7,204 bases of DNA from Chloroflexota bacterium (GTDB taxonomy: Bacteria > Chloroflexota > Anaerolineae > Promineifilales > Promineifilaceae). Of the stretch, positions 1-5,844 are shown one piece after another. Under the pieces are notes generated by a model that was not told where the DNA came from, ran no database searches, and saw nothing but the letters and a program-made list of their open reading frames with translations. The first letter of the stretch is position 1; every line of letters starts with the position of its first letter. The DNA is taken from NCBI GenBank assembly GCA_024223125.1, contig JAAEOP010000878.1, forward strand, positions 1 through 7,204, in the 5' to 3' direction. A program made the position numbers and the translations under genes.

Positions 1-918
1 ATGAACCTACCATCCAACATCACCTTCATCCAACGGGGCTGGGTTAACAGTAACAGCATCCTCATCAGCGGCGGCAATGGGCCTGTGATTGTGGATACCG
101 GGCATTTTTTGGGCACGGTCGAGACCCTGCAACTCATCACAGAAAACGGCGTCAATCCGGCGGAGATTAAGTTGATTGTGAACACCCATTGTCATTGGGA
201 TCATCTTGGGGCCAATGCGGCCATCCGAGAAATGAGCGGCGCGCAAACGGCCGTATCCGCCGCTACCGCCCATATCCTGCAAACAAATGACCGGCAGGCG
301 ATGTGGTTGGATTACTTTGCGGCCGACCTTATCCCCATCGTTATTGACCTCGCCTGGCAAGATGGGGATGTTGTGCAGTTAGGTCAGTATGAATTTGAAG
401 TCATCGCTACCCCCGGCCATGCCCCGGACAGCATCGCCCTGTACCAGCCAGATACCCGCCTGCTTATTTCGGCCGATGCCCTGCATGAAAATGATTGCGG
501 TATTTTGAACACGGCCGTACACGGTGAACAAATCCTAGACGAAGCCATCGAAACAGTACACAAATTGCAACAACGGGACATTGCTCTGGCTCTGCCTGGA
601 CACGGCGCCCCGATTATGGATGCAGCAGGCAGTTTGCAAACATTGGCTAACAAACTGGCTCGTTTCAAAACCCATCCTGAAAAGATGGCTTTACATTTAT
701 TACGGCGGGTGGCGATGACAACTGTCCTCATGCAGCAGCCCATTCACCGGGACACATTGATTGAGCAAGCGTTGGCACGGCCGTGGCCCCACGACTACGC
801 TCTCCGCGCTGGATTCAACGACCCCAGCCACATGTTAAATCACCTGCTTGACAGCTTTATTCGGCGGGAGTTGATCACTGAACAGGAAGGCATACTGACC
901 AGCCTTGTTCCCAGATAA
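1..918 (+). CDS. Metallo-beta-lactamase (MBL) fold hydrolase
   Basis: This 305-residue protein has the full metal-binding signature of the MBL superfamily: THCHWDH with H63, H65, D67 and H68, then H140 in ATPGH, D159 in SADA and H201 in LPGHG. These residues normally hold two metal ions (usually zinc) that activate water for hydrolysis. The catalytic fold ends near residue 205. The remaining 100 residues are mostly helical and look like the small winged-helix tail of LACTB2-type or glyoxalase II-like members. No signal peptide or membrane segment is visible, so it is probably cytoplasmic. The substrate cannot be told from sequence; a thioester, lactone or phosphodiester hydrolase are all possible. 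The window begins exactly at an ATG, so the upstream ribosome binding site and any longer start cannot be judged, but the N-terminus is the usual length before the first beta strands. It lies 74 bp before trpD on the same strand. Family is sure; function is not. Confidence 0.88.
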   Translation: MNLPSNITFIQRGWVNSNSILISGGNGPVIVDTGHFLGTVETLQLITENGVNPAEIKLIVNTHCHWDHLGANAAIREMSGAQTAVSAATAHILQTNDRQAMWLDYFAADLIPIVIDLAWQDGDVVQLGQYEFEVIATPGHAPDSIALYQPDTRLLISADALHENDCGILNTAVHGEQILDEAIETVHKLQQRDIALALPGHGAPIMDAAGSLQTLANKLARFKTHPEKMALHLLRRVAMTTVLMQQPIHRDTLIEQALARPWPHDYALRAGFNDPSHMLNHLLDSFIRRELITEQEGILTSLVPR

Positions 919-935
919 AAATCGTAACCTGAATC

Positions 936-970
936 TCCCTGTTCGGGGCATCGGACAGGGAATGTCCGAT
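936..970 (+). promoter_or_regulatory. Two overlapping, mutually exclusive hairpins in the trpD leader
   Basis: TCCCTGTTC (936-944) can pair with GGACAGGGA (953-961), with one G-T wobble. ATCGGACA (950-957) can instead pair perfectly with TGTCCGAT (963-970) around a 5-base loop. Both use bases 953-957, so only one can form at a time. The second ends six bases before the trpD Shine-Dalgarno sequence. This is the geometry of an attenuator or a translational switch, but no T-run or Trp-rich leader peptide follows or precedes it. It could equally be a REP-like repeat or a degenerate terminator. The structure is seen; the regulatory role is inferred. Confidence 0.4.
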
Positions 971-975
971 TTACA

Positions 976-982
976 AGAGGAG
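976..982 (+). promoter_or_regulatory. Ribosome binding site of trpD
   Basis: AGAGGAG lies 10 bases before the ATG at 993. It is the clearest Shine-Dalgarno sequence in the window and fixes the trpD start. By contrast trpC, hemW and mobA have no good site in front of their starts. Confidence 0.8.
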
Positions 983-992
983 AAAACGTATC

Positions 993-2024
993 ATGTCAAT
1001 TCGAGAAGCAATTGCGGAAGTTATCAACTTCCAAAACCTCACTTTAGAGCAGGCCGAAGCGGCTATGGACGACATCATGAATGGGGACGCTACCCCGGCC
1101 CAAATCGGCTGTTACCTAACTGCTCTGCGTATGAAAGGGGAAACGGTGGCCGAAATCGCCGGCAGCGCAAAATCTATGCGCTCCCATGTTGTCCCCGTAC
1201 ATGTGCCTTTAGGTAACGATGAGATTTTGGTAGACACGGTAGGAACGGGGGGAGATGGCAAGCATACGTTCAATATTTCTACGACGGCCGCATTCGTCGT
1301 TGCCGGCGCTGGATTAAAGGTTGCCAAACATGGCAACCGCGCCGCCAGCAGTCGTTCCGGTTCGGCCGATGTGCTAATTGCCCTGGGCGGCAATCTCGAT
1401 TTAACGCCGGCACAGGTGGCCGACTGTGTGCAAGAGCTTGGCTTCGGCTTTTTGTACGCCATCCACCATCATCCGGCAATGCGTTTTGCCGGTCCGCCAC
1501 GCCGTGAAATTGGCCAGCGCACCATCTTCAACATCCTCGGCCCCATGACTAATCCGGCCGGGGCTGAATACCAGCTTATTGGCGTCTTTGACCCGGCACT
1601 AACGGAACCGATGGCTAATGTGTTAAAAGCATTGGGCAGCAAAGCGGCTTATGTGGTGCATGGGGCCGAAGGTCTGGATGAACTTTCTACAGCCGGGGCC
1701 AACCAAATCAGCCGTCTGAAAGAGGGAGAAGTGACAACCTATGAATTTGATCCCCTGGAATTGGGGTTGGCGCGTGGTAATTTGAATGATTTCATCGGGG
1801 GTACGCCAGAGGAAAATGCGGCCATTACCCATGCTGTTCTCAGCGGCGAAGATAGTGGGCCGTGTCGTGATATTGTGCTGTTGAATGCGGCCGCTACCTT
1901 AAGCGTAGCCTCTGATGACCTACCAACCGGATTGGCACAAGCGCGGGAATCAATTGAAAGTGGGGCTGCTCTAAAGACATTAGAAACATGGGTGGCAAAG
2001 ACACAGCGTTATAATGGAGATTAG
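993..2024 (+). CDS. trpD: Anthranilate phosphoribosyltransferase
   Basis: TrpD transfers the phosphoribosyl group of PRPP to anthranilate, the second committed step of tryptophan synthesis, in the cytoplasm. The 343-residue length is typical. The N-terminal helical domain (about 1-75) contains the ATPAQIGCYLTALRMKGET segment. The PRPP loop is GTGGDGK (84-90), followed by FNIST (93-97), KHGNRAASSRSGSAD (112-126), HHHPAMRFAGPPR (158-170), RTIFNILGPMTNPAG (176-190) and GLDELSTAG near 227-235, all signature blocks of the family. The usual 'RSVSS' appears as RAASS, a mild change. It has a strong ribosome binding site at 976-982. The last residues, NGD and stop, are encoded partly by a GGAGATT repeat unit that begins the palindromic element, so the tail after TQR is probably repeat-derived. 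trpC follows after 162 bp; no other trp gene is visible. Confidence 0.97.
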   Translation: MSIREAIAEVINFQNLTLEQAEAAMDDIMNGDATPAQIGCYLTALRMKGETVAEIAGSAKSMRSHVVPVHVPLGNDEILVDTVGTGGDGKHTFNISTTAAFVVAGAGLKVAKHGNRAASSRSGSADVLIALGGNLDLTPAQVADCVQELGFGFLYAIHHHPAMRFAGPPRREIGQRTIFNILGPMTNPAGAEYQLIGVFDPALTEPMANVLKALGSKAAYVVHGAEGLDELSTAGANQISRLKEGEVTTYEFDPLELGLARGNLNDFIGGTPEENAAITHAVLSGEDSGPCRDIVLLNAAATLSVASDDLPTGLAQARESIESGAALKTLETWVAKTQRYNGD

Positions 2025-2178
2025 AGATTGGAGATTAAATCATAAGTGTTAACTTAAGCGAAGACCTCGCAGGTTTTAACGCAAAACCTCAGAGGGGCGT
2101 AGATCATTTTGGAAACCTGCGAGGTCTTAAGTTAACGACAATGGTGATTAAATCTCTAATCACCAATCTCCAATCTCC
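2016..2178. repeat. Nested palindromic (MITE- or REP-like) element between trpD and trpC
   Basis: The outer arms are tandem heptads. On the left are GGAGATT, AGAGATT, GGAGATT and AAATC (2016-2041). On the right (2146-2178), read on the other strand, are GGAGATT, GGAGATT, GGTGATT, AGAGATT and TAATC. Inside lies a long inverted repeat: GTTAACTTAAG (2048-2058) plus ACCTCGCAGGTTT (2064-2076) on the left, and the complement at 2113-2136 on the right, with five extra bases (CGAAG) in the left arm. A small hairpin, AGGTTTT (2071-2077) with AAAACCT (2083-2089), competes with it. There is no open frame or transposase. The element overlaps the trpD stop and ends nine bases before the trpC ATG. A mobile or repetitive origin is inferred from symmetry; it may also act as a transcript-stabilising or terminating hairpin within the trp unit. 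Confidence 0.75.
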
Positions 2179-2186
2179 CCAAAACA

Positions 2187-3008
2187 ATGAGCGTATCTAA
2201 TCTAGCGAAACGACGCGGACAAATATTGGATGAAATCATGACGTATCATCGGGAGCGATTGCCCAAAGTGATGCGAGAGACGCCACTGGCAGATGTGAGG
2301 GCAATGGCCACTGTAGCCCCGCTACCAGCCGATTTTTATGCCGCTCTCCAAACGCCCGGCGTCTCCTTGATTGCTGAATGTAAAAAAGCGTCTCCCAGCA
2401 AGGGGTTGATGGTTCCCAATTATGACCCGGTAAAATTAGGAAAAATGTATGTAAAAGGGGGAGCGAAGGCGATTTCGGTGTTGACCGACGGCCGTCACTT
2501 CCAGGGTACATTGGCGCATCTACGAGATGTCAAAGAAGCGGTGGGGAGCAACGTACCGGTCTTACGCAAAGATTTCATTTTTCACCCTTACCAAATTTAC
2601 GAAGCCCGCACGGCCGGGGCAGATGCCATCTTGCTCATTGTAACGGTATTGAGCGACGCTGATTTGAAAGGCCTTCTCAACCTGACCCATAAACTGGGTA
2701 TGAATGCGTTGGTTGAGGTACACAGCGAAGAAGAGTTGTCCCGCGCCCTGGCCGTTCAGCCGCACATTATAGGGGTGAACAATCGTAATTTGCAGACGTT
2801 TGCTGTAGATTTTGCCAACACCGCCCGCCTGCGCCAGATGATTCCGGCAGATGTTGTGGTTGTGGGGGAAAGCGGATTGAAAACGGCCGCTGATGTCCAT
2901 GAGATGAAAAATATCGGTGTAGATGCGATTTTGGTAGGCGAGGCGTTGGTCAAAAGCAAAGATGTGTTGTCAACGGTAAAGATGATGGTGAAAGCGGGAC
3001 GGCCGTAA
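2187..3008 (+). CDS. trpC: Indole-3-glycerol phosphate synthase
   Basis: TrpC closes the indole ring, converting CdRP to indole-3-glycerol phosphate with loss of CO2 and water, in the cytoplasm. At 273 residues it is a full-length single-domain TIM barrel with no fused TrpF. The family blocks are all present: LIAECKKASPSKG (61-73, with E64 and K66 as the expected catalytic pair), ISVLTDGRHFQG (96-107), VLRKDFI (125-131, K128), LVEVHSEEEL (175-184, E177), IGVNNRNLQTF (195-205), VGESGL (226-231, S229) and AILVGEALVK (247-256). The ATG at 2187 fits the family N-terminus, but the bases before it (CTCCCCAAAACA) contain no Shine-Dalgarno sequence because the palindromic element ends there. The stop codon overlaps an ACGGCCGT palindrome (2999-3006). 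It forms a likely transcription unit with trpD. Confidence 0.97.
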   Translation: MSVSNLAKRRGQILDEIMTYHRERLPKVMRETPLADVRAMATVAPLPADFYAALQTPGVSLIAECKKASPSKGLMVPNYDPVKLGKMYVKGGAKAISVLTDGRHFQGTLAHLRDVKEAVGSNVPVLRKDFIFHPYQIYEARTAGADAILLIVTVLSDADLKGLLNLTHKLGMNALVEVHSEEELSRALAVQPHIIGVNNRNLQTFAVDFANTARLRQMIPADVVVVGESGLKTAADVHEMKNIGVDAILVGEALVKSKDVLSTVKMMVKAGRP

Positions 3009-3035
3009 AGATTAAGAGAATCTCTTCTCCGAAAG

Positions 3036-3064
3036 TAGACATTTAGATTAAAAATGAGTATCCT
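3036..3064 (+). promoter_or_regulatory. Possible sigma70-type promoter before the V4R gene
   Basis: TAGACA (3036-3041) and TATCCT (3059-3064) are separated by 17 bases. They match the -35 and -10 consensus at five and four of six positions. Transcription would begin near 3071, just before both candidate starts of the V4R gene. A match of this quality is expected by chance fairly often in AT-rich spacer DNA, so this is only a candidate. Confidence 0.25.
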
Positions 3065-3082
3065 TTTGATGATTTTTCCACT

Positions 3083-3748
3083 ATGCTACATATTGAGTCC
3101 ATTATGACAGAAGAGAACAACACCCTGAATTGTCAGGAGCTTTATTACCCCAATAAGTTCGGCCGCATCATCATACAAGCTTTAGAAGATGTGATGGGTC
3201 GCAATGGTTTGAATGCAGTACTCCATTTAGCCGGACTGGAACATTACATTTACAACCGCCCTCCAAATAATCTGGAAAAAGAATTTTCTTTTGCTGAATT
3301 GACCAACTTGCAAAAAGTGTTGGAAGATATGTATGGTCCGCGCGGTGGTCGTGGATTGGCTATTCGCGCCGGCCGAGCCACGTTTGATCGCGGCTTGAAA
3401 GGGGTAGGCGCATTGGTCGGTGTAGGCGATCTAGCATTTCGGGTACTGCCCTTAAACACCAAAATGAAAATCGGCCTGCCGGCTCTAGCCCGCATCTTCT
3501 CCCAATTTTCAGACCAGATTTCTAATGTCAGGGATGAAGGAGACCATTTTGTGTATACGCTGGAACAATGCCCCATGTGCTGCAACCGTAAAACAGACCA
3601 TCCCATTTGCTTTTTCGGCTTGGGGCTGCTGCAAGAAGCGCTCTCGTGGGTATCTGGCGGCAATACATTTAAGGTAGATATTCAAAGCTGCCAGGCCAAA
3701 GGGGATGAGATGGGGCGCTATATTATCTCTAAGCGACCGATTACATAG
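3083..3748 (+). CDS. V4R-domain (4-vinyl reductase, hydrocarbon-binding) protein
   Basis: The protein is 221 residues from the ATG at 3083, or 214 from the ATG at 3104; neither has a clear ribosome binding site. Numbering from 3104, the C-terminal part matches the V4R small-ligand domain: CPMCCNRKTDHPIC (156-169) with C156, C159, C160, H166 and C169, then GLLQEALSWVSGG (174-186) and FKVDIQSCQAKGD (189-201) with C196. V4R domains bind small hydrophobic or tetrapyrrole-like ligands and often a metal through the cysteines; relatives occur in bacteriochlorophyll synthesis (BchJ), sensory and methanogen proteins. The cysteine commonly seen just after the AKGD block is absent here (DEMGRY). The N-terminal 150 residues look like the helical part typical of stand-alone V4R proteins. 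No DNA-binding or catalytic domain is fused. It sits alone between trpC and hemW, so the ligand is unknown. Nearness to hemW is suggestive of a tetrapyrrole but weak evidence. Confidence 0.75.
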   Translation: MLHIESIMTEENNTLNCQELYYPNKFGRIIIQALEDVMGRNGLNAVLHLAGLEHYIYNRPPNNLEKEFSFAELTNLQKVLEDMYGPRGGRGLAIRAGRATFDRGLKGVGALVGVGDLAFRVLPLNTKMKIGLPALARIFSQFSDQISNVRDEGDHFVYTLEQCPMCCNRKTDHPICFFGLGLLQEALSWVSGGNTFKVDIQSCQAKGDEMGRYIISKRPIT

Positions 3749-3752
3749 AGTA

Positions 3753-3773
3753 GCAAGTGTGCAAGTTGCAAGT
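3753..3773 (+). repeat. Short GCAAGT tandem-like repeat at the hemW start
   Basis: Three copies of GCAAGT start at 3753, 3761 and 3768, spaced 8 and 7 bases apart. The repeat starts four bases after the V4R stop codon and covers the first candidate start codons of hemW (GTG 3757, TTG 3766, GTG 3772). It resembles the other short-period repeats found at gene boundaries in this window. Confidence 0.6.
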
Positions 3774-4959
3774 GGATAGGTGGCAAATAGACTGTCCTGC
3801 AAATCCGTTAAGTCTTAGTATCTATTTGCATATCCCTTTTTGCAGGCATCGTTGTGCGTATTGTGATTTTAATACGTACACCAGTTTGAGCAGTTTGCAG
3901 GGGGTGTATGCGGATGCACTGGCTACGGAAATTAGACAGGTGGCAGGGGATGTAAAACGGCCATGTCACACACTCTTTTTTGGCGGCGGCACACCTTCAC
4001 TCATGTCTCCAGCTTCATTGGGACGTGTGTTAACGGCCGTGCATGATTGCTTCGATCTTTCCCCTCAGGCTGAAATCACAATGGAAGCGAATCCGGGGAC
4101 GGTAGATGTGGCGTATTTGACGGCCGTAAACCAACTCGGCGTCAACCGCATCAGCTTCGGCGTACAAAGCGCCATCCTCACTGAACTGGCCTTGTTGGAA
4201 CGAGAACATGATTTTGCGGCGGCAGTGACGGCCGTAGAGATGGCACGCACGGCCGGAATCCACAACCTGAATATAGATTTGATTTATGGCCTGCCGGAAC
4301 AAACGCTGGCTTCCTGGCAGCAAAGTGTAGAAGCAGTATTGGACTTAGAACCGACCCATCTCAGCCTTTACTGCTTGACAATTGAACCGGGGACGCCCAT
4401 GCAGCGTTGGTTGAACAACGGCCGTATCCTCCCCCCAGACCCCGATTTAGTGGCCGACCAATATGAACTGGCTTGTGACCTGTTGGCAGCAGATGGCCTG
4501 GAGCATTATGAAATCTCCAATTGGGCGCAGCCAGGTTATGCCTGCGAACACAATCTGACTTATTGGCGCAATGGGGAATATTTGGGATTGGGCGCCGGGG
4601 CGCATGGTCATGCGGCCGGGGTGCGTTATCACATCGTCAAACAACCCCGCGTGTATATCCGCCGGCTGCAAGAAGATGCCAATATGGCGTATCCTTTGAG
4701 TGCGGCCGTAGCCCAAAGCGCCACGCTCACCCGCGAAGAAGCAATGTCTGACACAATCATCACCCAATTACGTTTGTTGGAGGAGGGATTAGACCTGGAA
4801 GCGTTCGGCCGTCGCTTTAACCAACCACTGTTTGAAGTTTACCAGGGCACGGTGGAGGAGTTAGTAGATTGGGGATTGTTGGTGGTGGAGGACGGCCGTT
4901 TGTGCCTGACACAAAAAGGGTGGTTCCTCAGCAACCAGGTCTTTTACCGGTTTATGTAG
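3757..4959 (+). CDS. hemW: Radical SAM heme chaperone HemW (oxygen-independent coproporphyrinogen oxidase-like)
   Basis: HemW proteins carry a [4Fe-4S] cluster and bind SAM and heme; they deliver heme to membrane enzymes and are distinct from true HemN oxidases. The cluster motif is C29-RHR-C33-AY-C36 in LHIPFCRHRCAYCDFNTY, followed by FFGGGTPS (75-81), ITMEANPGT (107-115), RISFGVQS (131-138), IDLIYGLP (173-180), YEISNWAQPGYACEHN (251-266) and YLGLGAGAHG (275-284). A HemN-type C-terminal domain follows (about 325-400). HemW proteins lack the extra N-terminal part HemN needs, and that is the case here. At 400 residues it is slightly longer than the usual 375-390. The start is unresolved: no in-frame ATG precedes the cluster motif, and GTG 3757, TTG 3766, GTG 3772 and TTG 3826 are possible; the first three lie in the GCAAGT repeat, without a Shine-Dalgarno sequence. 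The gene begins eight bases after the V4R stop. Confidence 0.93.
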   Translation: MCKLQVDRWQIDCPANPLSLSIYLHIPFCRHRCAYCDFNTYTSLSSLQGVYADALATEIRQVAGDVKRPCHTLFFGGGTPSLMSPASLGRVLTAVHDCFDLSPQAEITMEANPGTVDVAYLTAVNQLGVNRISFGVQSAILTELALLEREHDFAAAVTAVEMARTAGIHNLNIDLIYGLPEQTLASWQQSVEAVLDLEPTHLSLYCLTIEPGTPMQRWLNNGRILPPDPDLVADQYELACDLLAADGLEHYEISNWAQPGYACEHNLTYWRNGEYLGLGAGAHGHAAGVRYHIVKQPRVYIRRLQEDANMAYPLSAAVAQSATLTREEAMSDTIITQLRLLEEGLDLEAFGRRFNQPLFEVYQGTVEELVDWGLLVVEDGRLCLTQKGWFLSNQVFYRFM

Positions 4960-4984
4960 GAGATTAGTTCACCATTAGTAACCA
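4959..4984 (+). repeat. Degenerate short repeat following hemW
   Basis: GGAGATTAG (4959-4967) is identical to the 9-mer that carries the trpD stop (2016-2024), and here it starts on the last base of the hemW stop. It is followed by two imperfect copies of ATTAGTTCACC / ATTAGTAACC. This looks like a remnant of the same class of boundary repeat as that beside trpD. Confidence 0.45.
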
Positions 4985-4988
4985 TTCA

Positions 4989-5052
4989 GGCGCCCGGCAC
5001 TTCATTACCAAGTCTACCGGAGTAGCACACTCGTTTATAAGTGCCGGGCACC
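4989..5052. repeat. Inverted-repeat hairpin element
   Basis: GGCGCCCGGCACTT (4989-5002) pairs with AAGTGCCGGGCACC (5039-5052) with a single mismatch across a 36-base loop. Within the loop, CTAC (5014-5017) and GTAG (5022-5025) form a second small stem around CGGA. The two-level symmetry suggests a REP-type or miniature mobile element. It could serve as the end structure for the hemW transcript, but no T-run follows, so it is not a typical intrinsic terminator. Confidence 0.6.
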
Positions 5053-5053
5053 T

Positions 5054-5290
5054 TGCTTAAAGGAAAAATTTGATGTCATTCTGAACAGCCATGATTACAG
5101 AGAACTTGACAAGGAAGTTCTGTGGCCTATAGCGTTTAATTTACTTGGAAATAGTATCGGCTATCAAAACAGCCTCTTGATTGAAGATGGGTACAGGAAT
5201 GTTACTAAATTCAGAAAATGCGGTGGTTATGCCTATCAATACAAAAATGATGAGCAATTTAGCATATGGTTGAATTCGATTCAAAAGTAA
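5054..5290 (+). pseudogene. C-terminal remnant of a probable HAD-like protein
   Basis: A reading frame of 78 codons ends at TAA 5288-5290 but has no ATG in frame and no ribosome binding site. The frame stays open back to a TAA at 4979, but from 4982 to about 5053 it only reads through the hairpin element. The translated end, FDVILNSHDYRELDKEV then LLIEDGYRNVTKFRKCGGYAY and a QF-SIWL ending, reads like genuine protein. The block hydrophobic-IED-x3-N-x3-F-x3-GG is like motif IV and the following strand of HAD phosphatases; this assignment is tentative. A hand count gives about 36% G+C over 5101-5280, against about 52% in a 60-base sample of mobA, and there is no ACGGCCGT. The last 25 bases overlap the mobA start in another frame. 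It probably lost its 5' part when the upstream repeat region formed, or was acquired already broken. Confidence 0.55.
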
Positions 5291-5844
5291 CTGTTGCGAT
5301 TCAGGCGGGGGGAAAGAGCCACCGTATGGGGCGGGATAAATCGTTTGTGTTGTTCAACGGCCGTCCCCTCATCGAAATCGTGCGCCAACGTGTCTCTGGT
5401 CTGGGGGATGAACTCATTCTCATCAGTAACAAGCCGGATGAATACGTCTATTTGGGGCTGCCCATGTTTGCCGATTTATACCCAGATCATGGGCCGTTGG
5501 GAGGAATTTTCACGGCCGTTACCCATGCCAGCCATCCCCACACCTTAGTTGTGGCCTGTGATATGCCCTGGTTAAATCGGGAACTGTTGACTTATATGAT
5601 TGGTTTGTGCAATATGGCCGATATTATTGTCCCTCGCTGGCAAAAATGCCCCGAACCGCTGCACGCCATCTACCACAAAAACTGCCTGCCTTACATTGAG
5701 GAAAACTTAAAGGCCAAACGGCTGAAAATCACCGGCTTTTTTGGTCAGGTGCAGGTTCGTTTTGTGGAGCCGGTTGAGATTGAGCAGTTTGATGGGGACG
5801 GCCGTTCCTTTAGCAACATCAACACACCCAAAGATTTGCCCTAA
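5266..5844 (+). CDS. mobA: Molybdenum cofactor guanylyltransferase
   Basis: MobA joins GMP from GTP to molybdopterin-bound molybdenum, giving the guanine-dinucleotide cofactor used by DMSO reductase-family enzymes such as formate dehydrogenase and nitrate reductase. The 192-residue length fits. The nucleotide-binding loop is QAGGKSHRMGRDKSF (13-27). Other family blocks are DLYPDHGPLGGIFTA (70-84), VACDMPWL (96-103, with D99 as the expected Mg2+ ligand), EPLHAIYHK (130-138) and FSNINTPKDL (182-191) at the C-terminus. The ATG at 5266 lies within the end of the AT-rich remnant, and only a weak GATGAG (5248-5253) precedes it. Most MobA proteins start a few residues before VTVAIQAGG, so the first seven residues (MVEFDSK) may come from the remnant. 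No other molybdopterin gene is present; MocR converges from the other side. Confidence 0.93.
   Translation: MVEFDSKVTVAIQAGGKSHRMGRDKSFVLFNGRPLIEIVRQRVSGLGDELILISNKPDEYVYLGLPMFADLYPDHGPLGGIFTAVTHASHPHTLVVACDMPWLNRELLTYMIGLCNMADIIVPRWQKCPEPLHAIYHKNCLPYIEENLKAKRLKITGFFGQVQVRFVEPVEIEQFDGDGRSFSNINTPKDLP

Noticed and set aside
384..743. 119-codon frame on the - strand inside the MBL gene
   Set aside because: Antisense shadow of a gene with a complete metal-binding signature; low-complexity Arg/Ser/Cys-rich peptide.
905..1216. Frame of 103 codons on the + strand overlapping the MBL end and trpD start
   Set aside because: It is out of frame with trpD, which has clear family motifs and a strong ribosome binding site; the peptide resembles nothing.
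2016..2178. CRISPR-like array from the GGAGATT repeats
   Set aside because: The units are 7 bases, contiguous and without spacers, and no cas gene is present.
3014..3026. AAGAGA-A-TCTCTT as a trpC terminator
   Set aside because: A one-base loop cannot form a hairpin, the stem is AT-rich and no T-run follows.
5106..5133. TTGACA and TATAGC, 16 bases apart, as a mobA promoter
   Set aside because: The -10 box matches at only four of six positions and the pair lies inside a former coding frame; kept as a suggestion in a finding, not annotated.
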